The position numbers and the translations under genes were made by a program. A stretch of DNA of 23,851 nucleotides from contig CAYSAA010000032.1 in assembly GCA_964428905.1 (NCBI GenBank), positions 1 to 23,851 on the forward strand, read 5' to 3'. Under the pieces are notes generated by a model. The model was not told where the DNA came from and ran no database searches. It worked only from the letters and a program-made list of their open reading frames with translations. This document shows, in pieces, positions 21,903 to 23,851 of the stretch. Each line of letters starts with the position of its first letter. The first letter of the stretch is position 1. Origin of the DNA: CAYSAA01 sp964428905. Lineage in GTDB: Bacteria > Atribacterota > Phoenicimicrobiia > Phoenicimicrobiales > Stramentimicrobiaceae.

Positions 21903-22319
21903 ATGGTTGAGTTTAATGTAAAGAAAGGAATGAAAGGGATTGCCCAGATGGTTGTTGGTCCCGAAAATATGGCGGAAAGATTTTCCAGACCTATGCCCCC
22001 TTCTTTTGCCACACCGATGCTTGTTTCTTTGATGGATAATGCTGCTATTGACGCAGTAACGAAAAGTCTGCCTTCTGGTTATATCACTGTTGCTACTTCC
22101 ATTACTATCCGGCACCTGGCGGCTACACCCGAGGGGATGACGGTGACGGCTCAGGCAGAAGTAAAAGAGGTTTTTCAGAATAGGCTGGTTTTTGAGGTAA
22201 CGGCTTTTGACGAAATTGAGAAAATAGGAGAAGGAACTGTGGAACGTTTTATTCTTGATCTGGAAAATTTCTCAAAGAAGGTATTGGAAAAACAGAAAAA
22301 AGAAGAAAGACCCGTGTAA
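21903..22319 (+). CDS. Hotdog-fold thioesterase, FlK (fluoroacetyl-CoA thioesterase)-like
   Basis: A small cytoplasmic acyl-CoA thioesterase, 138 residues, of the group that includes fluoroacetyl-CoA thioesterase FlK. The catalytic positions align with identical spacing: T37 (FlK T42), D45 (FlK E50) and H71 (FlK H76), in SFATPMLVSLMDNAA and ITIRHLAATPEG. The aspartate in place of FlK's glutamate is notable and may mean a different substrate. Most family members are housekeeping thioesterases of unknown specificity, so fluoroacetate resistance should not be assumed. The C-terminus is a charged tail (KKVLEKQKKEERPV). SD AAGGAGG and a good promoter lie upstream. The phospholipase gene follows after 71 bases. 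Confidence 0.85.
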   Translation: MVEFNVKKGMKGIAQMVVGPENMAERFSRPMPPSFATPMLVSLMDNAAIDAVTKSLPSGYITVATSITIRHLAATPEGMTVTAQAEVKEVFQNRLVFEVTAFDEIEKIGEGTVERFILDLENFSKKVLEKQKKEERPV

Positions 22320-22390
22320 GTTTGTACCGTTATTTAACTGAATTGAGATTAATGTTCTATCACTTCATGACATAAAAGAGGTTTTAATTA

Positions 22391-23314
22391 TTGCTTTTTA
22401 ATCGTGTGAAAATTGGTTTAGCCCTGGGTGGGGGTGGCGCCCGTGGCCTTGCTCATATTGGTGTCCTTCAGGTTTTAGAAAAAGAAAAAATTCCCATTGA
22501 CTTTATTGCTGGGACTTCAGCAGGCTCACTGGTAGGGGCTTTCTATGCCTTATATCAGGATAGTAAGCGGCTCAGGGAGGCTGCTCAAAAATTGTCTGAT
22601 AAAATGAATGAAAATCCCGGGCAGTTTGATATCGGTTTTAGTCAAGCCGAAGAGGGAAAAAAATATTTATTTTGGAGAAAGTTAACTGAGTTTATCAAAA
22701 AAGGGTATTATTTGCATACTGAATTGAGCAAAACCTGTTTGAATGAAGGAATGATGATGAGAGAAGTGCTAACAGAGCTCTTTGGGGATCGCCAATTCAG
22801 TGATACTAAAATACCTTTCTGTGCGGTAGCTGCAGATTTGGTTAGCGGCAAGGAAGTAATATTGAAAGAAGGCCTGTTAAGAGAAGCAATTATGGCAAGT
22901 TGTACTATTCCAGGTGTCTTTCCCCCGGTTGAATATAATGGAAAATTATTAGTTGACGGTGGCATTGTTAATGCAGTACCCATTAAAATTGTTCGCGAGA
23001 TGGGGGCTGACTTTATTATTGCTTCAAATTTATCGCGGGAATTAAAAAGAAAAAAAGATTTTCGAAATGCCATTGATATTATGCTCCGTTCCGATGCAAT
23101 TACTTCCGGAAAACTGAGAAAAATTCAGCTTAATACGGCAGATTTTGTTATTACTCCGAAAATCCAACACATTAACTGGTGGAATTTCAGTAAACCGGAA
23201 CAATGCATTAAAAGCGGGGAGAGAGCGGCTGAAAAAGAAATAGAAGAGCTGCTCAAAATCTTAAGGAAAAAACGAATAAAAACGAATTGGAACAAACTGT
23301 GGTCTAAGACTTAA
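22391..23314 (+). CDS. Patatin-like phospholipase (RssA/YchK type)
   Basis: A patatin-family serine hydrolase of 307 residues, with a Ser-Asp dyad and probable lipid acyl-hydrolase activity. The oxyanion loop GGGGARGLAHIG lies at 13-24, the nucleophile is S43 in GTSAG (41-45) and the catalytic aspartate is D189 in DGG (189-191). No signal peptide is present, so it is cytoplasmic or membrane-associated, as in RssA. The TTG start has AAGAGG (22376-22381) 9 bases upstream. It overlaps the convergent FmdB-type gene by 11 bases at the 3' end. The physiological lipid is not predictable. Confidence 0.93.
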   Translation: MLFNRVKIGLALGGGGARGLAHIGVLQVLEKEKIPIDFIAGTSAGSLVGAFYALYQDSKRLREAAQKLSDKMNENPGQFDIGFSQAEEGKKYLFWRKLTEFIKKGYYLHTELSKTCLNEGMMMREVLTELFGDRQFSDTKIPFCAVAADLVSGKEVILKEGLLREAIMASCTIPGVFPPVEYNGKLLVDGGIVNAVPIKIVREMGADFIIASNLSRELKRKKDFRNAIDIMLRSDAITSGKLRKIQLNTADFVITPKIQHINWWNFSKPEQCIKSGERAAEKEIEELLKILRKKRIKTNWNKLWSKT

Positions 23315-23609
23315 CAGATTCCTTCGGAGCTTTTGTGGTAGAGGTTTTACTTTCTGTTGAAACTGATTTATCAGAATTATCTTTTACTGTTTGATCAGAT
23401 TTGGCTTTTGTTTCTTTAGGCAACCGGCTTCTTCGATTATCAGTACTGTAATAGCCACTCCCTTTTAATATAAAGCTTCCGTTCTTGCTAATTAAACGAT
23501 ATACGGGACCATTACATACCGGGCAATTCTCCAATGGTTTTGCCGTGATGGATTGAAATTTTTCAAAAGTATAACCGCATTTTTTACATTGATACTCATA
23601 AGTCGGCAT
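23304..23609 (-). CDS. FmdB-family zinc-ribbon protein
   Basis: A 101-residue protein with an N-terminal FmdB-type zinc ribbon: MPTYEYQCKKCG, with C8, C11, C29 and C32 as ligands, followed by a hydrophobic strand (RLISKNGSFILKGSGYYSTD). The remaining ~45 residues are Lys/Ser/Thr-rich, low in complexity and probably disordered. The family was named from a putative formamidase regulator, but its function is not established. The start at 23609 is supported by AAGGAG about 10 bases upstream and by the conserved MPTYEY opening; an upstream in-frame ATG (23639) lies before the SD and is unlikely. Its 3' end overlaps the phospholipase gene by 11 bases. Confidence 0.92.
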   Translation of the reverse strand: MPTYEYQCKKCGYTFEKFQSITAKPLENCPVCNGPVYRLISKNGSFILKGSGYYSTDNRRSRLPKETKAKSDQTVKDNSDKSVSTESKTSTTKAPKESVKS

Positions 23610-23645
23610 TTTATTTTTACTCCTTAATTTAATTCCCAAGATAAA

Positions 23646-23674
23646 ATATTATTGCATTTTTATTTTTTTGTCAA
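23646..23674 (-). promoter_or_regulatory. Promoter of the FmdB-type gene
   Basis: On the minus strand, TTGACA (23674-23669) and TAATAT (23651-23646) are spaced 17 bases apart. Transcription would start near 23639, about 30 bases before the chosen ATG. Confidence 0.7.
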
Positions 23675-23708
23675 GATAATTTCAATTATTTCTGTGGAAT
23701 AAATGAAT

Positions 23709-23730
23709 AAATAGCAAACAAAAGCTATTT
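23709..23730. repeat. Small inverted repeat near window end
   Basis: AAATAGC (23709-23715) and GCTATTT (23724-23730) with an 8-base spacer. It lies upstream of the FmdB-type promoter; a weaker ACCAA/TTGGT dyad with a T tract follows at 23761-23778. The remaining bases to 23851 show no gene. Confidence 0.35.
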
Positions 23731-23851
23731 ACCTAGTTAAATATTATACCACAAATAGATACCAATTATTGGTTTTTTACCCCAGAAGCAATCTCATTCC
23801 ATACCCCCACACTATACTTGTATTTATCTAAAAACTAAAAATAAAAAACTA

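Overview
This is an AT-rich (by eye about 60-65% A+T) bacterial chromosomal window. It carries 20 recognisable protein genes, 17 on the + strand plus one convergent transporter and one convergent zinc-ribbon gene on the - strand, and one 30-codon leader peptide. Shine-Dalgarno (SD) sites are strong (AAGGAGG, AAGGAGATGA), TTG starts are frequent, and exported proteins have plain Sec signal peptides without an obvious lipobox. Together with an HtrA protease and a sigma-54/NtrC-type system this suggests a low-GC anaerobe. A diderm such as Atribacterota, or a deep clostridial/Halanaerobium-like lineage, is my guess from gene style only. No tRNA, rRNA, CRISPR array or intact mobile element was seen.

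Region by region: (1) 1-770 is the 3' part of a TatD-type nuclease. (2) 883-4207 is the highlight: a promoter, a short ORF with seven consecutive tyrosine codons, mutually exclusive antiterminator and terminator hairpins, then a three-gene ABC transporter (binding protein, permease, ATPase) of the uncharacterised TrpXYZ-like family, closed by a terminator. This reads as a complete ribosome-mediated tyrosine attenuator, which points to an aromatic amino acid, most simply tyrosine, as the substrate. (3) 4300-6709 holds an AlaX-like alanyl-tRNA editing protein and an exported M48 metalloprotease; 6800-8143 (-) is a sodium:amino-acid symporter of the NSS family. (4) 8636-10384 holds acylphosphatase, CcdA and an exported CGWC thioredoxin-fold protein, the last two forming a likely extracytoplasmic thiol-redox pair. 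(5) 10900-12489 holds a PP-loop ATPase with three candidate Fe-S/sulfur cysteines next to a DUF2148 ferredoxin-domain protein; this pair is flanked by two diverged direct copies of an unidentified ~75-100 bp element. (6) 12831-17619 holds a sigma-54 (-24/-12) promoter, an HtrA/DegP protease, a membrane histidine kinase and an overlapping NtrC-family response regulator: a plausible self-contained envelope-stress circuit. (7) 17659-23609 is housekeeping and accessory: type III pantothenate kinase, IMP dehydrogenase, M19 dipeptidase, a FolT-like ECF S component, an FlK-like hotdog thioesterase, a patatin-like phospholipase and a FmdB-type zinc ribbon.

Several genes fit an amino-acid/peptide-using lifestyle (aromatic amino acid ABC transporter, NSS symporter, dipeptidase, alanyl-tRNA editing). 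The two regulatory systems, the Tyr leader and the sigma-54/HtrA locus, are the parts most worth following up.
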